From: Clostridia bacterium
GTDB taxonomy: Bacteria > Bacillota > Clostridia > Christensenellales > Aristaeellaceae
NCBI GenBank assembly: GCA_017552615.1
Contig: JAFZPI010000044.1
Coordinates: 1-64,000, forward strand
DNA length: 64,000 bases
Direction of reading: 5' to 3'
Shown here: in pieces, positions 34,641-43,235 of the stretch
Layout: every line of letters begins with the position of its first letter
Numbering within the stretch: the first letter of the stretch is position 1
The notes under the pieces: generated by a model
Told to the model about the DNA's origin: nothing
What the model saw: the letters and a program-made list of their open reading frames with translations, nothing else
The model's database searches: none
Translations under genes and position numbers: made by a program

Positions 34641-36638
34641 TGCACTGATCTTGTTCCCCGTATACAGCTCATAATACTTGCCCTGCTGGGCGATGAGCTG
34701 GTCGTGGGTGCCGCGCTCGATGATCTGGCCCTGTTCGAGGACCATGATGCAGTCGGAGTTGCGGACCGTGGAGAGGCGATGCGCGATGACGAAGGTCGTG
34801 CGGCCTTGCATCAGGGCGTCCATGCCCTTCTGCACAAGGGCCTCGGTGCGCGTGTCGATGGAGGAGGTCGCCTCGTCGAGGATCAGGCAGGGCGGATCGG
34901 CCACAGCTGCTCTCGCGATGGCCAGGAGCTGGCGCTGGCCTTGGGAGAGGTTCGCGCCGTCGCCGGTGAGCATCGTATTGTAGCCATCGGGCAGGCGGCG
35001 GATGAAGCCGTCGGCGTTGGCCTTCACGGCGGCCTCGATGCAGGCCTCGTCCGTGGCTTCAAGACGGCCATAGCGGATGTTCTCCATCACCGTGCCGGTG
35101 AAGAGATGCGTGTCCTGGAGCACCATGCCGAGCGAGCGCCGCAGGTCGTCCTTCTTGATCTTGTTGATATTGATCTCGTCGTAACGGATCTTGCCGTCCT
35201 GGATATCATAGAAGCGGTTGATCAGGTTCGTGATCGTCGTCTTGCCCGCGCCTGTCCCGCCGACGAAGGCGATCTTCTGGCCGGGCTCGGCGTAGAGCGT
35301 GATGTTGTGAAGCACGGTCTTCTCATCCGTGTAGCCGAAGTCCACGTCGTTGAAGGTCACACCGCCCATGAGCTTTGTGTAAGTGACGGTGCCGTCCGCG
35401 GAATGGGGATGCTTCCAGGCCCACAGGCCGGTGCGCTCCTCCGTCTCGGTGAGGGAGCCGTCGGGCAGTTCCTTCGCGTTCACGAGCTGCACATAGCCCG
35501 CGTCGGCTTCCGGCTGCTCGTCCATGAGCTCAAACACGCGCCGCGCGCCCGCCATGGCCATGACGATCGAGTTCATTTGCTGGGTGAACTGGCTGACCGG
35601 GCGCGAGAAGTTGCGGTTGAGGGAGAGGAAGGTCACAAGGCCGCCGAGCGCCAGCGGGATCACGCCGGCAATGGAGAGCGTCGCGCCGAGGACCGCACAG
35701 ATCACGTAGCCGATGTGGCCGAGGTTGGCGTTGATCGGCCACATGACGTTCACGGTGCTGTTCGCGGTGGTCGCCGCGTCGCGGAGTTCCTCATTGTACT
35801 GGTCGAAGGCTTCTTTCGCGGCATCTTCATGGTTGAAGACCTTGATGACCTTCTGGCCGCTGGTCATCTCCTCGATATAGCCGTTCAGCGCGCCGAGGGT
35901 CTGCTGCTGGCGGACAAAGCCCTTGCCCGCTCGGCCGGCCAGCTTGCCGGAGACCAGCAGGGTGACGCCCAGCAGGGCCAGGGAGAGGATCGTGAGCTGC
36001 CAGCTCAGCACGATCATACTGACAAAGGTCATGACCACTGTAACCAGGGAGTCGAGGAAGGACGGGATGCTCTGGCCGATCAGCTGGCGCAGCGTGTCGA
36101 CGTCATTGGTGTAGATCGACATGATATCGCCGTGGGCATGGGTGTCAAAGTATTTGATCGGGAGCTTCTCCATCTTCCCGAAGAGTTCCTTGCGCAGGTT
36201 CCGCATGGTGCCCTGGGAGACATAGGCCATGGTGAGGTTGAAAGTATAGGAGCAGGCCACGCCGACGGCCAGGATGATGGCCAGCCGGACCAGGGCCTCG
36301 ACCAAACGGGGCATGCCCTCTTCGGGGCTGCGGACCACGGGCAGTTCGGCCTCAGCGTTCGTCTCCCCGTTTGTTTCGGTGGCTTTTTCGCCGTAGATTT
36401 CTTCGTCGAGTTCCCCGGCCTGGACCTGGTAGCGCACCATCGGCATGATGTGGTCGTCGATCAGGGCTTTCATGAACAGCGTGCCCTGGAGCGTGCACCA
36501 GGTGGCGATGATGATCAGCAGGACGACCGCGATCATCTGGAGGGCATACTTCTTCAGGACGAACCTGAGCACCCGCTTCAGGATGGCGCCCTGGCCCTTC
36601 ATGGACTGCCTGGGCATGAACTGTCCCCTGCGCGTCAT
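34638..36638 (-). CDS. Heterodimeric ABC exporter subunit, consensus-Walker-B half
   Basis: 666 residues. Six-helix ABC membrane domain ~20-390, with a long insert after helix 1 (residues ~70-110, Glu-rich); nucleotide-binding domain ~430-660 with Walker A GGTGAGKTT, Walker B LILDEATSSID (catalytic Glu present), H loop IAHRLSTV, but signature LSQGQ instead of LSGGQ. It overlaps the partner gene by 4 bp (ATGA). Together they form a multidrug- or lipid-type exporter; substrate unknown. Confidence 0.93.
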   Translation of the reverse strand: MTRRGQFMPRQSMKGQGAILKRVLRFVLKKYALQMIAVVLLIIIATWCTLQGTLFMKALIDDHIMPMVRYQVQAGELDEEIYGEKATETNGETNAEAELPVVRSPEEGMPRLVEALVRLAIILAVGVACSYTFNLTMAYVSQGTMRNLRKELFGKMEKLPIKYFDTHAHGDIMSIYTNDVDTLRQLIGQSIPSFLDSLVTVVMTFVSMIVLSWQLTILSLALLGVTLLVSGKLAGRAGKGFVRQQQTLGALNGYIEEMTSGQKVIKVFNHEDAAKEAFDQYNEELRDAATTANSTVNVMWPINANLGHIGYVICAVLGATLSIAGVIPLALGGLVTFLSLNRNFSRPVSQFTQQMNSIVMAMAGARRVFELMDEQPEADAGYVQLVNAKELPDGSLTETEERTGLWAWKHPHSADGTVTYTKLMGGVTFNDVDFGYTDEKTVLHNITLYAEPGQKIAFVGGTGAGKTTITNLINRFYDIQDGKIRYDEININKIKKDDLRRSLGMVLQDTHLFTGTVMENIRYGRLEATDEACIEAAVKANADGFIRRLPDGYNTMLTGDGANLSQGQRQLLAIARAAVADPPCLILDEATSSIDTRTEALVQKGMDALMQGRTTFVIAHRLSTVRNSDCIMVLEQGQIIERGTHDQLIAQQGKYYELYTGNKISA

Positions 36639-38401
36639 ACCTGATCACCTCCGATCTGTTCGGGCTTGTCGAAGTCGCCGCCGCCCTGGGTCTGCGTCTC
36701 GTAGATCTCCTGGTAAATGGCGTTGGTCTTCAGCAGTTCGTCATGCGTGCCGAAGCCGTTCACCCGGCCCTCGTCGAGCACCAGGATGCGGTCGGCATCC
36801 TGCACCGAAGCGATGCGCTGCGCGATGATTAGTTTCGTCGTGCCGGGGATGACTTCCCGGAAGGCCTGGCGGATCTTCATGTCCGTCGCGGTATCGACAG
36901 CGGAGGTCGAGTCGTCGAGGATCAGGACCTTCGGGTCTTTCAGCAGGGCACGGGCGATGCACAGGCGCTGCTTCTGGCCGCCGGAAACATTGTTGCCGCC
37001 CTGTTCGATATGGGTTTCATATCCGTCGGGCATCCGGTCGATGAACTCATCGGCGCAGGCAGCACGGCAGGCTTCCATGCACTCCTCGAGGGTCGCGTCC
37101 GGTTTGCCCCAGCGCAGGTTGTCGAGGATCGTGCCGGAGAACAGCACGTTCTTCTGGAGGACCACGGCCACCTTGTCGCGCAGGACTTCAAGGTCGTAGC
37201 TGCGGACATCCTCGCCGCCGACCCGGACCGCGCCTTCGGTGACTTCGTACAGGCGCGAGATCAGACTGACCAGCGACGACTTGCCGCTGCCGGTGCCGCC
37301 GATGATGCCGATGGTTTCGCCGCTCCGGATGTGAAGATCGATGTCCTTCAGCACCGCCTCACCGGAGCCCTGTTTGTAGGAGAAGGTGACATGGTCGAAG
37401 TCGATCCGGCCGTCTTTCACTTCGGTCAGGGGCTTCTCGGGATTCACGATGCTGGCCTTTTCATCCAGCACCTCGGCAATGCGCTTGGCGCTGGCGGCGG
37501 ACATGGTCAGCATGACAAAGATCATGGAGAGCATCATCAGGGACATCAGGACGCTCATCACATAGGAGAACATGGCCGTGAGGTCGCCGGTCGTCAGGGA
37601 GCCTTCCACAACGATCAGCTTCGCACCCATCCAGGACAGCATGATGATGCAGGCGTAGATCGTGAGCATCATGACGGGGCTGTTCATGATGACGACCCGC
37701 TCCGCCCGCAGGAAGAGGTTGTAGAGCTTTTCGGCCGCCTTGTTGAACTTCGTCTTCTCGTAATCCTCGCGGACAAAGGCCTTCACGACGCGGATGGCCG
37801 AGACGTTCTCCTGCACCGAGGCGTTCAGGTCATCATACCGCTCGAAGACCACGGAGAAGCGCTTGGTGGCCATGCGGACAATCAGGCTCAGGCACACGGA
37901 AAGGAACACCACGGCCACCAGAAAGATCAGCGACATCCGCGGGCTCGTGACAAAGCACATGATCATCGAAAGGATCAGCGTCAGCGGCGCGCGCACAGCG
38001 ATGCGCAGGATCATCTGGAAGGCGTTCTGAACATTGCTGACATCGGTGGTCAGGCGGGTGATCAGGCCCGCCGTGGAGAATTTGTCGATGTTCGCGAACG
38101 AGAATGTCTGGATGTTGTCGTAGATCCCCTTGCGCAGGTTTGCCGCGAAACCCGCTGACGCCCGCGCACCGAAGAGGCCGCCGCCGATGCCGAAGAGCAG
38201 GGAGATGAACGCGCACAGCAGCATCAGCGCGCCGTAGCGCAGGATCGCGCCGGTGTCGCCCTTCTGCACGCCCAGGTCGATCAGGGATGCCATAATATAG
38301 GGGATCAGTGTCTCCATCAGCACCTCTCCGATCATACAGGTCGGCGTGAGGATGGACGGGCGCTTGTACTGCCCGATGTAGGAAGCGAGTTTCTTGATCA
38401 T
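36635..38401 (-). CDS. Heterodimeric ABC exporter subunit, degenerate-Walker-B half
   Basis: 588 residues. Membrane domain ~15-310, NBD ~340-575. Walker A GGTGSGKSS, signature VSGGQKQR intact, but Walker B LILDDSTSAVD has Asp for the catalytic Glu and the switch motif is IAQRIASV, Gln for His. These losses are complementary to the partner's altered signature, the pattern of asymmetric exporters such as TM287/288 and LmrCD with one non-hydrolysing site. Start ATG has AGAGGGACCCTCTG in front, where the site lies in a small palindrome. Confidence 0.93.
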   Translation of the reverse strand: MIKKLASYIGQYKRPSILTPTCMIGEVLMETLIPYIMASLIDLGVQKGDTGAILRYGALMLLCAFISLLFGIGGGLFGARASAGFAANLRKGIYDNIQTFSFANIDKFSTAGLITRLTTDVSNVQNAFQMILRIAVRAPLTLILSMIMCFVTSPRMSLIFLVAVVFLSVCLSLIVRMATKRFSVVFERYDDLNASVQENVSAIRVVKAFVREDYEKTKFNKAAEKLYNLFLRAERVVIMNSPVMMLTIYACIIMLSWMGAKLIVVEGSLTTGDLTAMFSYVMSVLMSLMMLSMIFVMLTMSAASAKRIAEVLDEKASIVNPEKPLTEVKDGRIDFDHVTFSYKQGSGEAVLKDIDLHIRSGETIGIIGGTGSGKSSLVSLISRLYEVTEGAVRVGGEDVRSYDLEVLRDKVAVVLQKNVLFSGTILDNLRWGKPDATLEECMEACRAACADEFIDRMPDGYETHIEQGGNNVSGGQKQRLCIARALLKDPKVLILDDSTSAVDTATDMKIRQAFREVIPGTTKLIIAQRIASVQDADRILVLDEGRVNGFGTHDELLKTNAIYQEIYETQTQGGGDFDKPEQIGGDQV

Positions 38402-38455
38402 GTCAGAGGGTCCCTCTTTCTGTGTGTTCTGAACCGTGGTTTGACTTCATGATCA

Positions 38456-39187
38456 TCAGAGAATTTCAGGGGTTGCAGTCGGTTCCGGTGTGGTTTTCGG
38501 GATCGGGGTCGAGATACCGGCCGGCTTGGTTGTCGGAGTCGGAGTCGGGGTCGGGGTTGGTGTCGTCACAGGAACCCTCGTCGGGGTTGGCGTGACCGCC
38601 GGCATGTCGTCCAGATCGACGATCTGCATGTTGGCAGGTGTCGGTGTTGGCGCGCGGCTCGCCTCGTCCTTCGAACGGAATCCGCCGCTGGCTCCGATGA
38701 CGATCAGCACGATCCCGATGAGGATCACGAGAAGTGAGGTCAGGAGCACGATCTTGTTTCCCCGGCTCCGGGCGGGTTCCGAAGCAGTTCTGGTCTGGAC
38801 TGCCGGCACCGCCCGCAGGCTGTTCAGCCAGCGCTCGGTCTCCCCGGCGATCTGCCGCAGCTGGTCCGCCACGGCGGGATCCAGGGACTCGGAGGAGAGC
38901 ATGCCGTTCAGGCGGGTCAGGGCCGCCTGCGCGGCGGCAGGATCCCTGCGGTTCCGGGCCGCCGCGATCAGCGTCGCGCACTCGCCACACACACGGGCTT
39001 CGTCGCCGGACGCATACGTGAACAGCACCTGGTACCGGCCGTTCAGCGTTTTCCCGCAGAGACAGCAGTGGTCCGGGGAGACAAAAAACTGCTGTTTCCA
39101 GCGCTTCGCCTGGGTCTGGATGACCCCGCAGAAGGGACAGACCCCCACGCGCTCGTCCACTTGCGCGCCGCAGTTTTCACAGATCAT
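38456..39187 (-). CDS. Zinc-ribbon membrane protein with TP-repeat tail
   Basis: 243 residues. Two zinc-binding pairs: CENCG...CPFCG (residues 3-21) and CCLCG...CGEC (~41-74). A helical middle, one membrane segment (~147-170, KIVLLTSLLVILIGIVLIVIG), then an external tail of Thr-Pro repeats (TPTPTPTPTPT). Same plan as the zinc-ribbon protein at 8384: cytoplasmic zinc ribbon, membrane helix, low-complexity part. Function unknown. GGAGGA 7 nt before ATG at 39187; a TTG two codons up is possible. Confidence 0.75.
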   Translation of the reverse strand: MICENCGAQVDERVGVCPFCGVIQTQAKRWKQQFFVSPDHCCLCGKTLNGRYQVLFTYASGDEARVCGECATLIAAARNRRDPAAAQAALTRLNGMLSSESLDPAVADQLRQIAGETERWLNSLRAVPAVQTRTASEPARSRGNKIVLLTSLLVILIGIVLIVIGASGGFRSKDEASRAPTPTPANMQIVDLDDMPAVTPTPTRVPVTTPTPTPTPTPTTKPAGISTPIPKTTPEPTATPEIL

Positions 39188-39214
39188 ACGCAATCCTCCG
39201 GCATTGATGAAAAA

Positions 39215-40108
39215 TCACACTAACAACAGCATCAACGGAATCGTACCGAGCGAGAGCAGCGTGCTCCACGCCACCGTGCGCGCGGCAAACGCCACGTCCG
39301 CGTGGTAGAGTTCCGCGAGCATGGAGACCAGCGTTCCCAGGGGCATGGCGGTCAGGATGAAGATCACCACACGGACTTCCCGCCCCACCGGGATCAACAG
39401 CAGGATCAAATAGGTCAGCAACGGGAGCGCCAGGTTTCGCAGGAGCACGACCAGGTGCGTGTCCATATCCCGGAGGTCCTTCGGGCGGAAGGTCGTGATC
39501 CGCGTGCCGATCAGGATCATGGATAGCGGCGTCGTGAGTCCGCCGACCGTGTTCAGCGCGTTCCCGATGATCCCGAGATCGCCCACATTGAAGCAGAAGA
39601 GGACAAAGCCGATCACGCTCGCGATGATGTTCACGTTCAGCAGGGCAGCTTTCAGGTTGATGCGCTTTTCTCCGGCGAAAAGCGAAACGCACAGGCTGAA
39701 CGCGATCAGCCCGTACGAGATGTTGAACGCCACAGCATAGATCATCCAGTCCGGGTTGATGGCCATGATGACCGGATAGCCCATAAACCCGCAGTTGGAC
39801 AGTCCGCAGAAGCAGGAGAGGATGACCCGCTTGGACCTTTCGCTCTTCCGGAAGATGAGCCAGCCCAGGCCGATGGACAGGAGGATAAAAACAAACGACA
39901 GTCCCAGCGTCAGGAAGAAATCCCGCAGCAGTTCCGGGCTGAACGTGCGCTGGGTCATCGAATAGACCGTCAGGCAGGGCAGCGTGATCTCTGTCACCAG
40001 ACGGGATGTCCCGTGAATGACGCTGTCGGTCATGATGTTCAGTTTACGGGCGATGGCACCTGCCAGCACCACCAGGAAGAGCACCGCCACCGTTCCGGCT
40101 ACCTGCAC
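39215..40108 (-). CDS. AEC-family transporter
   Basis: 297 residues, about ten membrane helices in two five-helix halves, with the family's NCGFMGYPVIMA and TPLSMILIGTRIT segments and a C-terminal ATAMPLGTLVSML-like stretch. Auxin-efflux-carrier superfamily members in bacteria move malate, other organic acids or amino acids. GTG start at 40108, with GGGAGG 8 nt upstream; a longer frame of 31 codons has no site. Substrate not deducible. Confidence 0.85.
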   Translation of the reverse strand: MQVAGTVAVLFLVVLAGAIARKLNIMTDSVIHGTSRLVTEITLPCLTVYSMTQRTFSPELLRDFFLTLGLSFVFILLSIGLGWLIFRKSERSKRVILSCFCGLSNCGFMGYPVIMAINPDWMIYAVAFNISYGLIAFSLCVSLFAGEKRINLKAALLNVNIIASVIGFVLFCFNVGDLGIIGNALNTVGGLTTPLSMILIGTRITTFRPKDLRDMDTHLVVLLRNLALPLLTYLILLLIPVGREVRVVIFILTAMPLGTLVSMLAELYHADVAFAARTVAWSTLLSLGTIPLMLLLV

Positions 40109-40219
40109 TCCCGTCACCTCCCTGCGAAGAATCATTACCTTATATAGCACAAATTGCCTGAATTGAAAAGACTTCACCATGAAAAAGCGAAACGGAGACA
40201 ACAGATTCCCGTTCTTTTC

Positions 40220-40248
40220 TTGACAATCCGCCCCAAGGTTGGTAAAAT
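40220..40248 (+). promoter_or_regulatory. Promoter of mgtE
   Basis: TTGACA (40220-40225), 17 bp, TAAAAT (40243-40248). It gives a leader of about 197 nt before the mgtE start, long enough for regulation. Confidence 0.8.
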
Positions 40249-40255
40249 TGGGCCA

Positions 40256-40451
40256 ACGTCAATCACAAGTGAGGTGAGATCGGGTGGACGGTTATGACAG
40301 TATGGGAGACGGCGCGGTCCCTGAACGAAGGCCCGCCCGGTCTCCGCTGGGCTGAGCTGAACAGAGGCTGCTCTGTGTTCCTGCCTGTCACGGGAGACAG
40401 TCAGGCGTTTTGCGGTGCGCCGCAGGACGAAACGAAAGGAGCGGAGAACCC
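40256..40451 (+). promoter_or_regulatory. Long 5' leader of mgtE
   Basis: Untranslated leader with two good hairpins: ACAGAG-GCTG-CTCTGT (~40363-40378) and CTGTC-ACGGGA-GACAG (~40384-40400). It holds a short proline/arginine-containing reading frame (40284-40355). It does not match the M-box (ykoK) consensus: the AGGTGAGG...CCTCA pairing and the internal GAAA/CGAGAGACGCC blocks are missing. Mg2+ control is inferred from position only. Confidence 0.45.
40284..40355 (+). CDS. Putative leader peptide before mgtE
   Basis: 23 codons, GTG start with GAGG 9 nt upstream, ending TGA at 40353. The product VDGYDSMGDGAVPERRPARS... has four prolines and four arginines in its C-terminal half, resembling in kind the proline-rich leader peptides that control Mg2+ transporter genes in enterobacteria by ribosome behaviour. 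No conservation evidence is available here; it may be chance. Confidence 0.3.
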   Translation: MDGYDSMGDGAVPERRPARSPLG

Positions 40452-41957
40452 ATGGATGAAGAGAACAAGCAGGCTGTGATGGAGGAACCGGAAACGGCCT
40501 CTCACGAAGAAGAGCCGCACAAAGAGGAAGAAGACGAGCGCGAGGACGAGGTCTTTGAGCACCCGGACTACGCGCAGGAGCTGGAACAGATCATCCGCAG
40601 CAACCTCCCCGACGATGAATTGCGGGAAAAGCTCGCGGATTACCATTACAACGACATCGCGGATGTCCTCGGGCTGCTGACGACCGAGGAGCGCAAGCGG
40701 CTCTACCGGCTGCTCGGCGCGGAGGAAGTCTCCGAGATCTTCGCCTATCTCGATGACGCCAGCGACTTCATTGAAGAACTGACGCCCGAGACGGCGGCCC
40801 ACATCGTCCAGGAGATGGACGCGGACGACGCCGTCGACGTGCTCGAAGACCTGAACCAGGAGCAACAGGACGCCATCATCGCTCGCATGGACGAGGAAGC
40901 CCGTGCGGACGTCAAACTGATCCGGTCGTACCCCGAGGACGAGATCGGCAGCAAGATGACGACAAACTACATCGTCATCAAACGGGGGATCTCGATCAAA
41001 GCCGCCATGCGCTCCCTGGTGGAACAGGCGGCAGACAACGACAACCTGTCCACCATCTATGTGGTGGACGAAGACGATCGCTTCTACGGAGCCGTTACCC
41101 TCCAGGACCTGATCATCGCCCGGGAGCACACAGACCTCGAGGACCTGATCACGACCTCCTACCCCTATGTGTACGACCACGAGGACGTGGCCGAGTGCAT
41201 CGAACAGCTGAAAGACTATTCCGAGGACTCCATCCCGGTCGTGGACAGCGACATGAAGCTCCTCGGCATCATCACGTCCCAGGATCTGGTCGAGGTCGTG
41301 GACGAAGAGATGGGCGAAGACTACGCCAAGCTGGCCGGTCTGACCGACGAGGAAGAAATCAACGAGCCCCTGAAGCAGTCCATCAAAAAACGCCTTCCCT
41401 GGCTGATCACCCTGATGGGCCTGGGACTGGTCGTCTCGATGGTTTCCGGCAGTTTCACCTGGGTGGTGGCGCTCCTGCCCATTGTGGTGGTCTTCCAATC
41501 CATGATCTTCGACATGTCCGGTAACTCCGGCACCCAGTCCCTGGCCGTGACCATCCGCATTCTCACGGATGAGGAACTGACGCCGAAGACCCGTGCCCAC
41601 ATGATCCTGAAGGAAGTCAAAGTCGGCTTCACCAACGGGCTGATCCTCGGCTCCCTGTCCTTCATCGCGGTCGGCTTGTTCATCTTCTTCTTCAAGAAAG
41701 GCGACCTGCCGACGGACACCAATTCCAGCCCACTGTTCATGGCCTTCGGCTGCAGCGGATGCATCGGCCTGGCCATGATCATCGCCATGACCCTGTCGAG
41801 CTTCAACGGCACGGTCATCCCGATGATTTTCAAAAAGATCGGCATCGACCCCGCCGTCGCCAGCGGCCCGATGATTACCACCCTCAGCGACCTGATCGCA
41901 GTGGTGACCTATTATACCTTGGCAGGTGGACTGCTGAAGCTGATTGGGATTGGGTAA
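40452..41957 (+). CDS. mgtE: Magnesium transporter MgtE
   Basis: 501 residues. Acidic N-terminal extension (~1-40), MgtE_N superhelix (~50-155), two CBS domains (~160-285: IYVVDEDDRFYGAVTLQDL and IPVVDSDMKLLGIITSQDL), plug helix, and five membrane helices (~335-500) with GNSGTQSLAVTIR, the conserved Asn/Gly pore region. The CBS/N domain closes the channel when cytosolic Mg2+ is high. AGGAG lies 10 nt before the ATG. The leader upstream suggests additional control of expression. Confidence 0.95.
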   Translation: MDEENKQAVMEEPETASHEEEPHKEEEDEREDEVFEHPDYAQELEQIIRSNLPDDELREKLADYHYNDIADVLGLLTTEERKRLYRLLGAEEVSEIFAYLDDASDFIEELTPETAAHIVQEMDADDAVDVLEDLNQEQQDAIIARMDEEARADVKLIRSYPEDEIGSKMTTNYIVIKRGISIKAAMRSLVEQAADNDNLSTIYVVDEDDRFYGAVTLQDLIIAREHTDLEDLITTSYPYVYDHEDVAECIEQLKDYSEDSIPVVDSDMKLLGIITSQDLVEVVDEEMGEDYAKLAGLTDEEEINEPLKQSIKKRLPWLITLMGLGLVVSMVSGSFTWVVALLPIVVVFQSMIFDMSGNSGTQSLAVTIRILTDEELTPKTRAHMILKEVKVGFTNGLILGSLSFIAVGLFIFFFKKGDLPTDTNSSPLFMAFGCSGCIGLAMIIAMTLSSFNGTVIPMIFKKIGIDPAVASGPMITTLSDLIAVVTYYTLAGGLLKLIGIG

Positions 41958-41964
41958 TAAAGTG

Positions 41965-41998
41965 AACCTCCTGCTCTCATTGAAAACAGGAGGTTTTT
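41965..41998. terminator. Terminator between mgtE and the AraC gene
   Basis: AACCTCCTG (41965-41973) pairs with CAGGAGGTTTTT (41987-41998). Confidence 0.85.
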
Positions 41999-42022
41999 GA
42001 TGCCCGGATTTACCTCTTGATC

Positions 42023-42895
42023 TTAAGTTTCGTTTTCCCTGATCCTCCGATGATAGACAGACGGGGAAATCCCGTACTGTTTTTTGAAGGCCTCTGAAAA
42101 ATAGCTGAGCCCCTGGAAACCGCAGTCAAAAGCCGCGTCGGTGATGCTCGCCCCGTCGCGGATCAGGTCGCAGGCTTTGCCAAGCCGATAGCGCATCACA
42201 TACTGTTGCGGGGTAATGTGCAGTTTCTCCCGGAAGAGCTTGCAGCATTTGCTCCGGCATACAGCTCCTGCCGCCGCGATGTCCTCCAGCATGAGCTTCT
42301 CCTGGTAATGCCCCTGGATATAGCCGACCATCCGGCGGACGATCGCCCAGTCTGCGCCGCTCGTCTGGCTCGTCTCCTCCTGATACCGCTTCATGATCGC
42401 ATTCAGCAGTGAGGCACAGGCGGAAACCACCGCAAGGGCTTCACGCGGAGTCGCGTGGTCGCAGAGAAAGCGGATCGTCTCGATCATCGGACGGTCCTCT
42501 TCTTTTTGCGCGGAAAGCAGCCAGTAACCCGGGCTGCCATCTTCTTCAAGCTTTTCCAGTGCGGAAGCCACCGCCGGGATGATCCCCATCAATTCCGGAT
42601 GGAAAACCGCGAAGCAATAGTGTCCCTCTGTCATTGATGGAGAATAACCGTAGTGGAGCCTGCGGCTGTTCACAAAAATCGCGTCACCCGGATGCAGGTG
42701 AACGCACTGTCCGTTTACACTGTAATCCAGGTCACAGTCCAGCGTGATCAGGGATTCGAAATCCTGGTGCCAATGGCAGTTGGCCGCGTAGCCCGGAAAG
42801 ATCGAAAGGCATGAATAATCCGTGCTGATCGGATAATCCGGCGCATTATACGTCAGGATCTCGGAGCCATCCTCCCGCAAGCTGAGCACACCCAT
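42023..42895 (-). CDS. AraC-family transcriptional regulator
   Basis: 290 residues. N-terminal cupin sensing domain ~25-110 (CHWHQDFESLITL, HPGDAIFVNSRRLH); C-terminal pair of helix-turn-helix motifs ~190-285 (SKCCKLFREKLHITPQQYVMRYRL and SITDAAFDCGFQGLSYFSEAFKK). Typically a sugar-responsive activator. Neighbouring genes do not show its target. GAGGCGG in front of ATG at 42895. It has its own promoter. Confidence 0.9.
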   Translation of the reverse strand: MGVLSLREDGSEILTYNAPDYPISTDYSCLSIFPGYAANCHWHQDFESLITLDCDLDYSVNGQCVHLHPGDAIFVNSRRLHYGYSPSMTEGHYCFAVFHPELMGIIPAVASALEKLEEDGSPGYWLLSAQKEEDRPMIETIRFLCDHATPREALAVVSACASLLNAIMKRYQEETSQTSGADWAIVRRMVGYIQGHYQEKLMLEDIAAAGAVCRSKCCKLFREKLHITPQQYVMRYRLGKACDLIRDGASITDAAFDCGFQGLSYFSEAFKKQYGISPSVYHRRIRENET

Positions 42896-42930
42896 GTGTC
42901 CCACCGCCTCAAAAATACGATTGTTATACT

Positions 42931-42959
42931 ATTGTAGCCTAAGTCGGAAGAAAAAGCAA
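42931..42959 (-). promoter_or_regulatory. Promoter of the AraC-family gene
   Basis: Minus-strand TTGCTT (42954-42959), 17 bp, TACAAT (42931-42936). On the opposite strand an extended -10 (TGCTATGAT, 42968-42976) could serve the small gene at 43036. Confidence 0.65.
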
Positions 42960-43035
42960 TCCGGATTTGCTATGATGCAGACGATGAAACACGTCGGAGA
43001 ATCCGCCGGTCATCCACAAAAAGGAGGCAGTAGCC

Positions 43036-43230
43036 ATGAATCAAACCAATTATCTGTACGCAGACAGGATCAGCGAACAGCTCCAAAAGAACCAGCAGGA
43101 CCTCGAAGGATGGGCCAAGCGGAAGGCATCCCGCAAGGTACGGGTCAACCAGCTGCAGCAGGAACACGAAGCCTTTCGGAAGCTTGTCAACCGAGCCGTT
43201 GCCCAGCCCGGGATCAAGATTGAGGATTGA
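43036..43230 (+). CDS. Small hypothetical protein, helical and charged
   Basis: 64 residues, MNQTNYLYADRISEQLQKNQ..., predicted almost fully alpha-helical with many Gln, Lys and Arg; no family recognised. AAAGGAGG stands 9 nt before ATG and an extended -10 lies 60 bp upstream, both supporting expression. It converges on the radical SAM gene with a 5 bp gap. Confidence 0.6.
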   Translation: MNQTNYLYADRISEQLQKNQQDLEGWAKRKASRKVRVNQLQQEHEAFRKLVNRAVAQPGIKIED

Positions 43231-43235
43231 GTCAC

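Noticed and set aside
40249..40451. M-box (Mg2+) riboswitch before mgtE
   Set aside because: Position and length fit, and AGGTGAG occurs near 40272, but the closing CCTCA partner and the internal conserved blocks are missing.
40294..40479. 61-codon frame overlapping the mgtE start
   Set aside because: No ribosome site at a suitable distance and it runs into mgtE in another frame; the 23-codon frame has a better site.
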